Shown here: positions 1 to 6,808 of the stretch, one piece after another | Position numbering within the stretch: the stretch's first letter is position 1 | Layout: each line of letters opens with the position of its first letter | Source: Rheinheimera tangshanensis | GTDB taxonomy: Bacteria > Pseudomonadota > Gammaproteobacteria > Enterobacterales > Alteromonadaceae | Direction of reading: 5' to 3' | Length of the DNA stretch: 64,000 bases | Assembly (NCBI RefSeq): GCF_014645135.1 | Contig: NZ_BMLH01000001.1 | Coordinates: 620,001 to 684,000, forward strand | Position numbers and translations under genes: made by a program | The notes under the pieces: generated by a model | What the model was told of the DNA's origin: nothing | What the model saw: only the letters and a program-made list of their open reading frames with translations | Database searches by the model: none

Positions 1-1
1 T

Positions 2-76
2 TACAAACGCCAGCAATGGATTTTAAAACAAATGAGGCAATTAGCCCCGATAGAACAGCGCTTTGCTGATAATTAA
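2..76 (+). CDS. C-terminal tail of an unidentified gene cut by the left edge
   Basis: One frame reads without interruption from base 2 to a TAA at 74-76 and gives a basic, glutamine-rich tail that ends in APIEQRFADN. It looks like protein, but 24 codons are too few to recognise a family. The alternative frame from base 1 also stays open to a TGA at 67-69, so the frame choice is itself an inference. Confidence 0.3.
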   Translation, partial: YKRQQWILKQMRQLAPIEQRFADN

Positions 77-211
77 ATCTAGTATGACTTTTTCATGACT
101 ATGATGTGACTGTTCGATGAAGATTTCTGATTTTTAACGCTTTTTCGCTGCAAACTTTGCTCAGGCTGTTTAGGATCTGCTGCAACTGAAGAGTTGAAGC
201 GGAGTTTGATC

Positions 212-418
212 ATGGGCAAAAGAACATCTGAATTTATGCGCTCTGTGCATATAAAAACTATCCAGGCCGATTTACAGCAAGGGAAAAGCATCGAGGATGC
301 AACGCAGCACCTGCGTTTTGTTGGCGTCTGCGAGGATGAGATGATCGAGCTTTTAATCGAAGCTGGATACAATCCTGAGCATTATGCCATTCAGGGTTCT
401 GAGTATTCAGGTATTTAA
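212..418 (+). CDS. small hypothetical protein, 68 aa
   Basis: I do not recognise this protein. The ATG at 212 is preferred over an in-frame TTG at 194 because a GGAG Shine-Dalgarno sequence (201-204) sits 7 bases before it. The product is a soluble 68-residue polypeptide with no signal peptide or membrane segment. It looks helical: KTIQADLQQGKSIEDATQHL followed by a second helix rich in Glu and Ile (EDEMIELLIEAGY). The pattern recalls small helical DNA- or protein-binding adaptors, but no family can be named. It stands alone, about 300 bases before the decarboxylase gene. Confidence 0.6.
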   Translation: MGKRTSEFMRSVHIKTIQADLQQGKSIEDATQHLRFVGVCEDEMIELLIEAGYNPEHYAIQGSEYSGI

Positions 419-460
419 GTGGGCGGTGTTGCGATGGTAGAAATAAAAATGCAAAAAAGC

Positions 461-480
461 AGGGACTGCATGCAGTCCCT
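461..480. repeat. perfect 20-bp palindrome
   Basis: AGGGACTGCATGCAGTCCCT is a perfect palindrome in the 303-base gap between the small ORF and the decarboxylase gene. Read on the minus strand it is followed by GCTTTTTTG, so in that direction it resembles an intrinsic terminator, but no minus-strand gene is visible here. On the plus strand no T-run follows. It could be a weak terminator for the 212-418 gene or an operator for the decarboxylase. The rest of the gap shows nothing else I can support. Confidence 0.5.
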
Positions 481-721
481 GAAGCGCTGGGTATAGAACA
501 GGAATAGAGCTGCGTCTTGCTACAGCCATAGCTAAGATGCCCAAACGCTGTGTCCGTTCTGTGACACCCCGCGCTTCTGCTCTGGTGAATACGTATTCAG
601 CCGATTTTTTATCTTATTTGGGTAATTTGTGATTTTTCTGCAGGAAAAACAGGTCGGATTAGAGGAATTTTCTGCAAAATAAAGTATCCTTTGCGCACTT
701 TTAACCGGCTTGGGGTACTCC

Positions 722-2989
722 ATGCGTTTTTACTTCCCTCTGATCATCATTGATGAAGATTTCAGATCCGAAAATACCAGTGGTTCAGGCATTCGTGAAC
801 TGGCTGCAGCCATTGAGGCTGAAGGCATGGATGTGGTGGGTTACACCAGTTATGGTGACCTGACCTCTTTTGCTCAGCAACAAAGCCGGGCCGCCGGTTT
901 TATTTTGTCTATTGATGACGAAGAATTTGGTGGCGGCTCTGTGGAAGACAGCCAATCGGTGCTGGAAAACCTTAAAGGTTTTGTTGATAAAATCCGTCAT
1001 CGCAATCCGGATATTCCAATTTATCTGTACGGAGAAACCCGTACTTCTCGCCATATCCCTAATGCAATTTTACGTGAACTGCATGGTTTTATTCATATGC
1101 ACGAAGACACGCCAGAGTTTGTGGCGCGTCATATTATTCGTGAAGCGAAAAGTTATTTAGATACCCTGGCTCCACCGTTTTTCCGCGCTTTAACCAACTA
1201 TGCACAGGATGGCTCCTACTCCTGGCATTGTCCTGGACACTCAGGCGGCGTCGCCTTTTTAAAATCGCCTGTGGGTCAGATGTTCCACCAATTTTTTGGT
1301 GAAAACATGCTTCGGGCTGATGTCTGTAATGCGGTCGATGAGTTAGGTCAGTTATTGGATCACACAGGTCCTGTGGCGGCTTCAGAGCGCAATGCGGCTC
1401 GTATTTTTAATGCGGATCATTTGTTTTTTGTCACCAATGGCACGTCTACCTCCAACAAAATTGTCTGGAACTCCACAGTGGCTCCGGGTGATATAGTTGT
1501 GGTTGACCGTAACTGCCATAAGTCTATTTTGCACGCCATTATGATGACGGGGGCTGTGCCGGTATTTTTAATGCCAACGCGCAACCACTACGGCATTATT
1601 GGCCCTATCCCACGCAGTGAGTTTGAACCTGCGACCATTCGTAAGAAAATGCTGGCCAATCCATTTTGCCGTGAAAAACTGGAACAAAATCCGGATGTTA
1701 AACCACGGGTTTTGACTATTACTCAGTCGACTTATGATGGCGTCTTGTATAACGTCGAGGAAATTAAGTCGCTGCTGGATGGCGAAATTGAAACCCTGCA
1801 CTTTGATGAAGCCTGGTTACCTCATGCCGCTTTCCATGATTTCTATGGCGATTATCACGCGATAGGGGAAGGCCGTCCACGTTGTGAAACTTCGATGGTG
1901 TTCTCGACTCAGTCGACACATAAGCTGTTAGCTGGTATTTCACAGGCGTCACAGATCCTGGTGCAGGATGCGCAGCAGAACAAGCTGGATCAGCATCTGT
2001 TTAATGAAGCTTATTTGATGCATACCTCGACCAGTCCGCAATACGCCATTATTGCCTCCTGTGATGTGGCTGCAGCCATGATGGAAGCACCAGGTGGCAC
2101 AGCCTTAGTAGAAGAGTCGCTGGACGAAGCTCTGGAGTTCCGCCGAGCTATGCGCAAAGTCGACGATGAATATGGCGATGACTGGTGGTTTAAGGTGTGG
2201 GGACCGGATGATTTAACAGACGAAGGTCTGGATCACCGCGATGCCTGGATGTTAAAAGCGGGCGAGAGCTGGCATGGTTTCGGTGATATAGCTGAAGGTT
2301 TTAACCTGCTCGACCCTATTAAAGCCACCATTTTGACACCAGGTTTAAACGTCGACGGTGATTTTGATGAGTCAGGTATTCCTGCTGCTATTGTGGCTAA
2401 ATATCTGGCCGAACACGGCGTGGTCATTGAAAAAACCGGTCTGTACTCGTTTTTCATTATGTTTACCATCGGCATTACCAAAGGCCGTTGGAATACCATG
2501 GTGACAGCGCTGCAGCAGTTCAAAGACGATTACGATAAAAACGCGCCATTGTGGCGGGTATTGCCGGAATTTATCGCCAAGTACCCTCAATACGAACGTA
2601 TTGGTTTAAAGGACTTGTGTGATCAAATTCACCAGATCTACCGCGAAAACAACGTCGCCAAGATGACCACAGAGATGTATTTATCTGAGCTGGTACCAGC
2701 AATGAAACCATCCAAAGCTTTTGCTGCCATGGCACACAAAGAGCTGGATCGGGTGCCGCTGGATGATCTGATCGGCCGTATTACCGCTGTGATGTTAACG
2801 CCTTACCCACCAGGTATCCCGCTATTAGTGCCGGGTGAAGTGTTCAACACTGTGATAGTGGACTATCTGAAATTCGCCCGCGAATTTAATGGTCGTTTCC
2901 CGGGCTTTGAGACTTATATTCACGGTCTGGTCAGTGAAGAGCGCAACGGCAAAACAGAATATTTTGTCGACTGTGTAAAAGCGCAATAA
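722..2989 (+). CDS. Orn/Lys/Arg family amino acid decarboxylase, 755 aa
   Basis: This is a PLP-dependent fold-type I decarboxylase that would release CO2 from a basic amino acid to give a diamine or agmatine, for acid resistance or polyamine supply. It has the N-terminal receiver-like wing domain (about residues 1-130), the CPGHSGG motif near 170, the VTNGTSTSNK and DRNCHKS motifs of the major domain, HFDEAW, and the STHK motif whose Lys401 would carry PLP. The C-terminal domain contains PYPPGIPLL. The length is close to AdiA-type arginine decarboxylases, but parts read more like lysine decarboxylases, so the substrate is left open. ATG 722 is chosen over TTG 710 because GGGG lies just upstream of it. 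It is a single gene that converges on the LOG-family gene. Confidence 0.93.
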   Translation: MRFYFPLIIIDEDFRSENTSGSGIRELAAAIEAEGMDVVGYTSYGDLTSFAQQQSRAAGFILSIDDEEFGGGSVEDSQSVLENLKGFVDKIRHRNPDIPIYLYGETRTSRHIPNAILRELHGFIHMHEDTPEFVARHIIREAKSYLDTLAPPFFRALTNYAQDGSYSWHCPGHSGGVAFLKSPVGQMFHQFFGENMLRADVCNAVDELGQLLDHTGPVAASERNAARIFNADHLFFVTNGTSTSNKIVWNSTVAPGDIVVVDRNCHKSILHAIMMTGAVPVFLMPTRNHYGIIGPIPRSEFEPATIRKKMLANPFCREKLEQNPDVKPRVLTITQSTYDGVLYNVEEIKSLLDGEIETLHFDEAWLPHAAFHDFYGDYHAIGEGRPRCETSMVFSTQSTHKLLAGISQASQILVQDAQQNKLDQHLFNEAYLMHTSTSPQYAIIASCDVAAAMMEAPGGTALVEESLDEALEFRRAMRKVDDEYGDDWWFKVWGPDDLTDEGLDHRDAWMLKAGESWHGFGDIAEGFNLLDPIKATILTPGLNVDGDFDESGIPAAIVAKYLAEHGVVIEKTGLYSFFIMFTIGITKGRWNTMVTALQQFKDDYDKNAPLWRVLPEFIAKYPQYERIGLKDLCDQIHQIYRENNVAKMTTEMYLSELVPAMKPSKAFAAMAHKELDRVPLDDLIGRITAVMLTPYPPGIPLLVPGEVFNTVIVDYLKFAREFNGRFPGFETYIHGLVSEERNGKTEYFVDCVKAQ

Positions 2990-2996
2990 CGGATGA

Positions 2997-3025
2997 CTGG
3001 GTCAGAGTCAAAGACTCTGGCCCAG
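2997..3025. terminator. GGGTCAGAG-type hairpin at a convergent gene end
   Basis: A 13-bp stem with one G-U pair and a 3-base AAA loop lies just after the decarboxylase stop codon. It runs into the minus-strand gene: the last codons of that gene (Gln-Ser-Leu-stop) are read from one arm of the hairpin. No long T-run follows on either strand. It belongs to a group of five similar hairpins in this window, at 19719, 41592, 47684 and 58797. Confidence 0.6.
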
Positions 3026-3898
3026 CTGATAACAATCACAAATCGCTTGCCAGGCTTGCTCTGGTGTATCAACAAACTGAATAAGCTCCAGATCTTCTGC
3101 TTTAACTAATCCTTCCTCGACCAGCATGTCGAAGTTAATCAAACGATTCCAGAAGCTTTTATCGTAAAGTATTACGGGTACTGTGTTGGCTTTGCCGGTT
3201 TGCAATAAGGTCAAAGTTTCAAACAACTCATCCAGAGTGCCAAAACCTCCGGGAAAGGCGACTAAAGCTCGTGCTCGTTGCAAGAAGTGCATTTTACGAA
3301 TAGCAAAATAGTGAAAACGAAAGCAAAACTCTGATGTGATATAAGGGTTAGGTTTTTGCTCGTGCGGCAGCACTATATTCAGACCAATACTTTGACCACC
3401 TGCCTGATAAGCGCCTTTATTGGCGGCTTCCATCACACCTGGTCCACCACCACTGATAATCATCAGAGAGCTATCTGGACAATCTTTGCTGTGCTGAGTG
3501 ACTAATCTTGAAAATTCGGCCGCAGCTTCGTAATAGACACTGTTTTTCAGCTGTCGCTGAGCCTCTCTCAATTGCTGTTGCAGTGCTACAGCATCCGGCT
3601 GTTGGGTCAATTTAGTCTGGGCTACAGCAATCATCTGTTCAGCCTGCTGACGTGAAACAAAACGAGCACTGCCGAAGACAACAACTGTCGCATTGATTTG
3701 ATGTTGCTCGAGGATCAACTGAGGTTTCAAGTACTCCAACTGCAAACGTACATGCCGTAGTTCGTCCTGCATCAAAAAATCATTATCTGCAAAAGCCAGC
3801 TTGTAAGAGGGATGCTCAAGTAAATCCTGACTTTGTTGCTCTGTCGCTTCACGGGCAGAACTCAGATGGCGTTGATACAGCGGATTATCAGCAGACAT
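3008..3898 (-). CDS. LOG family (TIGR00730-type) Rossmann-fold protein, 296 aa
   Basis: The LOG family includes nucleotide 5'-monophosphate phosphoribohydrolases, once called lysine decarboxylase-like. The signature motifs are present: SGGGPGVMEAANKGA (about residues 149-163) and PGGFGTLDE (about 216-224). These form the substrate pocket and carry the catalytic Arg/Glu region. An N-terminal helical extension of roughly 100 residues precedes the Rossmann core, as in the longer bacterial members. A CGGAG sequence lies 7 bases before the ATG. The gene is transcribed away from the beta-CASP gene and converges with the decarboxylase gene. Its C-terminus overlaps the hairpin at 2997-3025. The substrate cannot be told from sequence. 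Confidence 0.9.
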   Translation of the reverse strand: MSADNPLYQRHLSSAREATEQQSQDLLEHPSYKLAFADNDFLMQDELRHVRLQLEYLKPQLILEQHQINATVVVFGSARFVSRQQAEQMIAVAQTKLTQQPDAVALQQQLREAQRQLKNSVYYEAAAEFSRLVTQHSKDCPDSSLMIISGGGPGVMEAANKGAYQAGGQSIGLNIVLPHEQKPNPYITSEFCFRFHYFAIRKMHFLQRARALVAFPGGFGTLDELFETLTLLQTGKANTVPVILYDKSFWNRLINFDMLVEEGLVKAEDLELIQFVDTPEQAWQAICDCYQLGQSL

Positions 3899-4017
3899 AA
3901 AAAGACTCCGGAGATAGGAAAAATTAATAAACTAACATATTGTTTGATATGGACTAATCTTTTACTACTTCAATTCAGTTATAACATGGGGAGAACCCCA
4001 CAACCGGAGTGCACTCA

Positions 4018-5424
4018 ATGCCATTAGATGCCAGTTTAACCTTTTTAGGCGCCGCCGAGCAGGTTACAGGGTCTTGTTATCTGTTAAAGCTCAAAGAGAA
4101 GCAAATTTTACTCGATTGCGGTATGACTCAAGGCGAAAACCAAATTACTGAATGGCATAAATTCCGCTTTGCCTTTCGCCCTAAAGATATCGACTATGTG
4201 ATTCTGTCGCATGCCCATATTGATCACAGTGGTCTATTGCCGCTGCTGGTGGCTAAAGGTTTTCAGGGCAAAATTTATTGCACTCAGGGCACGGCTTTAT
4301 TGCTTGGTGTATTGCTGAAAGATTCAGTGCATTTGTATTTAAAAGATCTGGAGTGGCAAAACCGGCAGTTGGCCCGTCAGGGCAAAAAGCTACTGGATCC
4401 TGTGATGGGGATACAGGATGTAGAGCAGGTGTTGGACTACTGCCATCCTATAGGCTATCAGCAAAAAACCACAGTCTGCGAAGGGCTTGAGCTGGAGTTT
4501 TTGGATGCGGGTCATATTCTGGGTTCTGCCATAGTGCAGCTGGCAGTCAAGCAAGGCAAGGCCATGCGCCAGTTGGTATTTTCCGGCGATTTGGGTAATC
4601 CTGCCACAGTGCTAATGCCTGATCCAAGTCCGGTCAAAACCGCTGATCTGGTGCTGATGGAAAGTACCTATGGCGATCGAAACCACCAGCCTTTGCAGAA
4701 TACGTTGGAAGAATTTGCCAATGCGCTGGAAGAAGCACACAGAGGCGGCGGAAATGTATTTATTCCTGCGTTCGCTTTAGGTCGTAGTCAGGAAATTTTG
4801 TATTACCTCGGACTTTTGTACCATCAGGGCCGGTTGAAACAAAAGATGGTGGTACTCGATAGCCCAATGGCAATTGAGATCACTAAAATTTACAGTGAGT
4901 TGATGAGCGAGTTCGACCGCAAAGATACGAAGGTGTTACATGGCTTTGGAGCTCGTGATTTGCAATCCTTTTTGCCGATCCTACGCCTAGCTTCCAGTAT
5001 GGAAGAGTCCATGGCGTTAAACCGGGTCAGTGGCGGTGCTATTGTGATTGCAGGTTCTGGCATGTGTAACGGTGGCCGTATTGTGCATCACTTAAAACAC
5101 AATTTATGGAAAAGCAGCAATCATTTGATTTTCGTTGGTTTTCAGGCCAGGGGGACTTTAGGCCGACGGCTGGTGGATGGTGAAAAAAGAGTCAAACTCT
5201 TTGGCCAGAATATAGCGGTCAAAGCAACAGTCCATACCATTGGCGGTTTTTCTGCTCATGCCGGTCAGGATGAGTTAATCGGCTGGGCCAGGATGATCGG
5301 CGGTGAGCCACGCTTTTATCTGGTGCATGGTGAACCGCAAGCTCAACAAGCGCTGCAAAGCCGTCTGATGGATTACGGCCTGCATTGCCAGATCGCTGAA
5401 AAAGGTCAACAAATTAAACTATAG
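4018..5424 (+). CDS. MBL-fold, beta-CASP RNA-processing-type hydrolase, 468 aa
   Basis: This is a metallo-beta-lactamase-fold protein of the CPSF/RNase J-like group, expected to bind two zinc ions and hydrolyse phosphodiester bonds. It has the HxHxDH motif in LSHAHIDHSG (about residue 67), the later ligand region DAGHILGS, FSGDLG, a beta-CASP insert (ESTYGDR to GSGMCNGGRI) and the C-terminal RMMBL motif GGFSAHAGQDEL. ATG 4018 is preferred over GTG 4009 because GGAG lies 8 bases upstream. The protein is probably cytoplasmic, with no signal peptide. Its last 30 nucleotides are imperfectly repeated 51 bp downstream (5446-5475). RNA is the usual substrate for the family, but this is not shown here. 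Confidence 0.9.
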   Translation: MPLDASLTFLGAAEQVTGSCYLLKLKEKQILLDCGMTQGENQITEWHKFRFAFRPKDIDYVILSHAHIDHSGLLPLLVAKGFQGKIYCTQGTALLLGVLLKDSVHLYLKDLEWQNRQLARQGKKLLDPVMGIQDVEQVLDYCHPIGYQQKTTVCEGLELEFLDAGHILGSAIVQLAVKQGKAMRQLVFSGDLGNPATVLMPDPSPVKTADLVLMESTYGDRNHQPLQNTLEEFANALEEAHRGGGNVFIPAFALGRSQEILYYLGLLYHQGRLKQKMVVLDSPMAIEITKIYSELMSEFDRKDTKVLHGFGARDLQSFLPILRLASSMEESMALNRVSGGAIVIAGSGMCNGGRIVHHLKHNLWKSSNHLIFVGFQARGTLGRRLVDGEKRVKLFGQNIAVKATVHTIGGFSAHAGQDELIGWARMIGGEPRFYLVHGEPQAQQALQSRLMDYGLHCQIAEKGQQIKL

Positions 5425-5445
5425 GGGGGCGTCCACCACTGTTTT

Positions 5446-5475
5446 GCTGAAAAAGGTCAGCTCAGTAAACTATGA
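5446..5475 (+). repeat. diverged second copy of the upstream gene's 3' end
   Basis: These 30 bases match the last 30 bases of the preceding gene (5395-5424) at about 24 of 30 positions, including a stop codon. The gene ends AEKGQQIKL and this segment would read AEKGQLSKL-stop. It overlaps the last codon of pheA on the other strand. The likeliest explanation is an old local duplication or an end-of-gene rearrangement. Confidence 0.6.
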
Positions 5476-6636
5476 CGCATCCACATGAACTACAGTTGGG
5501 CTGATATCTTCACTTGGATAACAGCCCAATACTTTGACAAAACGAGTGATACGGTTCAGTTCATCCAAAGCGCGGGTCATGGCGTAATCGCCTAAATTAG
5601 CGAATACATCCACATAAAACATCTCTTCCCATGGGTTGCCTGGGATAGGGCGAGACTCCAGTTTACCCATGCTGATACCGTGTTGTTTCAGTACGGTTAA
5701 TGCATCGACTAAGGCGCCTGGCTGCTGGCCTGTGTACATAATAAAAGTGGTTTTGGCTGGGATGGCTTTGGCCACATTTATTGCTTTGCGCGCCACCACA
5801 ATAAAACGGCTGGCGTTGTCTTTTTGATTGGCTAAACCGCGGCCTAACACTTCTAATCCATAGAGCTTGCCACCTTCTTCACCACCAATAGCCACTACGG
5901 ATTTGTCCTGGGCTTTACGAACCCGCTCAAAAGCGTCAGAGGAGGCGTCGCAGTATTCAATTTTGACATTGGATAAACCCTGCAGATAATTACTGCACTG
6001 AGCTATGACTTGTGGGTGAGCACAAATTTGACGGATTTTAGTTAATTCTGTGCCTTCCACACCCAATAAACAGTGTTCTATAGGGTGGGTCAATTCGCCG
6101 ACGATCGACAAACGGGTATGCTGCAGTAAGTCATAGACTTCGTTAATGCTGCCGGATGAGGTGTTTTCGATAGGCAACACGGCATAATCAGCATGGCCTG
6201 TTTCTACCGCTTGCACTATTTCGTTAAAACTGTCGCAGCCAATTTCAATCAGCTTTTCAGCACGACGGGTGAAGTACTTTTGCGTGGCCCAGTAGCTGTA
6301 TGAACCCTGACGACCTAAAAAGGCGACACGACAGACAGGACCATTGTCGCCATTGAGTTGGCCTTGCACTTTGGCTTGTTGTTGCAGTACTGAGTCTTCA
6401 ATAATCACGTGGTAAATTTTAGTCACATACTGAGCGTCTAAACCCAATTCCTTACCATGTTCAATCAATGACACCAGCAACTCTTCTTCCCGTTTCTGAT
6501 CGCGGATCGGTTTATTTTGTGCCAGTTTGGCATCGGCTACGCTTAATGCGAGCTGACGTCGGGTGGCCAGTAATTGCAGCAAGTCTTTGTCTGTGCTACT
6601 GATCTGCTGGCGAATATGGTCTAAATCTATGCTCAT
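5470..6636 (-). CDS. pheA: bifunctional chorismate mutase / prephenate dehydratase (P-protein), 388 aa
   Basis: PheA converts chorismate to prephenate and then to phenylpyruvate, the committed step to phenylalanine. The N-terminal 90 residues are an AroQ-type chorismate mutase (helical, with RQLALSVADAK and the Arg/Lys/Glu pattern of the active site). The dehydratase domain starts around FLGRQGSYSYWA and contains the ENTSSGSINEVYDLL motif. A C-terminal ACT domain includes GALVDALTVLKQHGISMGKLESRP, with the ESRP feedback-binding signature for phenylalanine. Length matches the family (about 386). Upstream on the same strand lie a leader peptide gene and an attenuator, so transcription should respond to charged tRNA-Phe. 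Confidence 0.97.
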   Translation of the reverse strand: MSIDLDHIRQQISSTDKDLLQLLATRRQLALSVADAKLAQNKPIRDQKREEELLVSLIEHGKELGLDAQYVTKIYHVIIEDSVLQQQAKVQGQLNGDNGPVCRVAFLGRQGSYSYWATQKYFTRRAEKLIEIGCDSFNEIVQAVETGHADYAVLPIENTSSGSINEVYDLLQHTRLSIVGELTHPIEHCLLGVEGTELTKIRQICAHPQVIAQCSNYLQGLSNVKIEYCDASSDAFERVRKAQDKSVVAIGGEEGGKLYGLEVLGRGLANQKDNASRFIVVARKAINVAKAIPAKTTFIMYTGQQPGALVDALTVLKQHGISMGKLESRPIPGNPWEEMFYVDVFANLGDYAMTRALDELNRITRFVKVLGCYPSEDISPTVVHVDAS

Positions 6637-6654
6637 AACAGCGTCCTTTAAGCT

Positions 6655-6687
6655 AAAAAAAAACCTCCCGATGTTGGGAGGTTTTTT
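6655..6687 (-). terminator. pheA attenuator terminator
   Basis: On the minus strand the RNA forms CCTCCC / GGGAGG, extended by A-U pairs and followed by a long U-run, about 20 bases before the pheA start. The CCTCCC arm can instead pair with GGGGAGG at the end of the leader-peptide gene (plus-strand 6715-6721), which would be the antiterminator. This is the standard geometry of amino-acid-biosynthesis attenuation. Confidence 0.88.
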
Positions 6688-6708
6688 GGTTTATCACGCG
6701 CGCGCGAC

Positions 6709-6771
6709 TTACCGCCTCCCCGTTGGGGTGGTAAAGAGGCGAAAAAAGCGAGCGATCTGAATTTGTTTCAT
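6709..6771 (-). CDS. pheL: pheA leader peptide, 20 aa
   Basis: This short ORF reads MKQIQIARFFRLFTTPTGRR followed by TAA. Phenylalanines at positions 9, 10 and 13 are the control codons. When Phe-tRNA is scarce, a ribosome stalled there would leave the downstream GGGGAGG free to pair with CCTCCC and prevent the terminator at 6655-6687. The TTP near the end resembles other gammaproteobacterial leader peptides of this type. A GGTG sequence just before the ATG may serve as the ribosome binding site. The placement directly before pheA and the attenuator decides the call. Confidence 0.87.
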   Translation of the reverse strand: MKQIQIARFFRLFTTPTGRR

Positions 6772-6778
6772 GGTCACC

Positions 6779-6808
6779 ACAATAGTAAGTCTGGACGTCT
6801 AAAGTCAA
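6779..6808 (-). promoter_or_regulatory. probable pheL-pheA promoter
   Basis: On the minus strand a TTGACT (-35, plus-strand 6803-6808) is followed after 18 bases by TATTGT (6779-6784), or after 15 bases by TACTAT (6782-6787). It overlaps the stop codon of the upstream acylase gene and precedes pheL by about 10 bases. The position fits. The -10 element is imperfect. Confidence 0.5.

Noticed and set aside
532-723. Minus-strand 63-codon ORF upstream of the decarboxylase
   Set aside because: No ribosome site and no recognisable protein pattern; the terminator-like palindrome beyond its end made me look twice, but 52 bases separate them and there is no promoter signal.
6563-6760. Plus-strand ORF across the pheA start and attenuator
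   Set aside because: It is explained by pheA, pheL and the terminator on the other strand; basic, low-complexity translation.
6790-6800. MetJ-like GGACGTCT near the pheA promoter
   Set aside because: Only one imperfect unit, not in tandem, and in front of a phenylalanine gene; chance match is likely.
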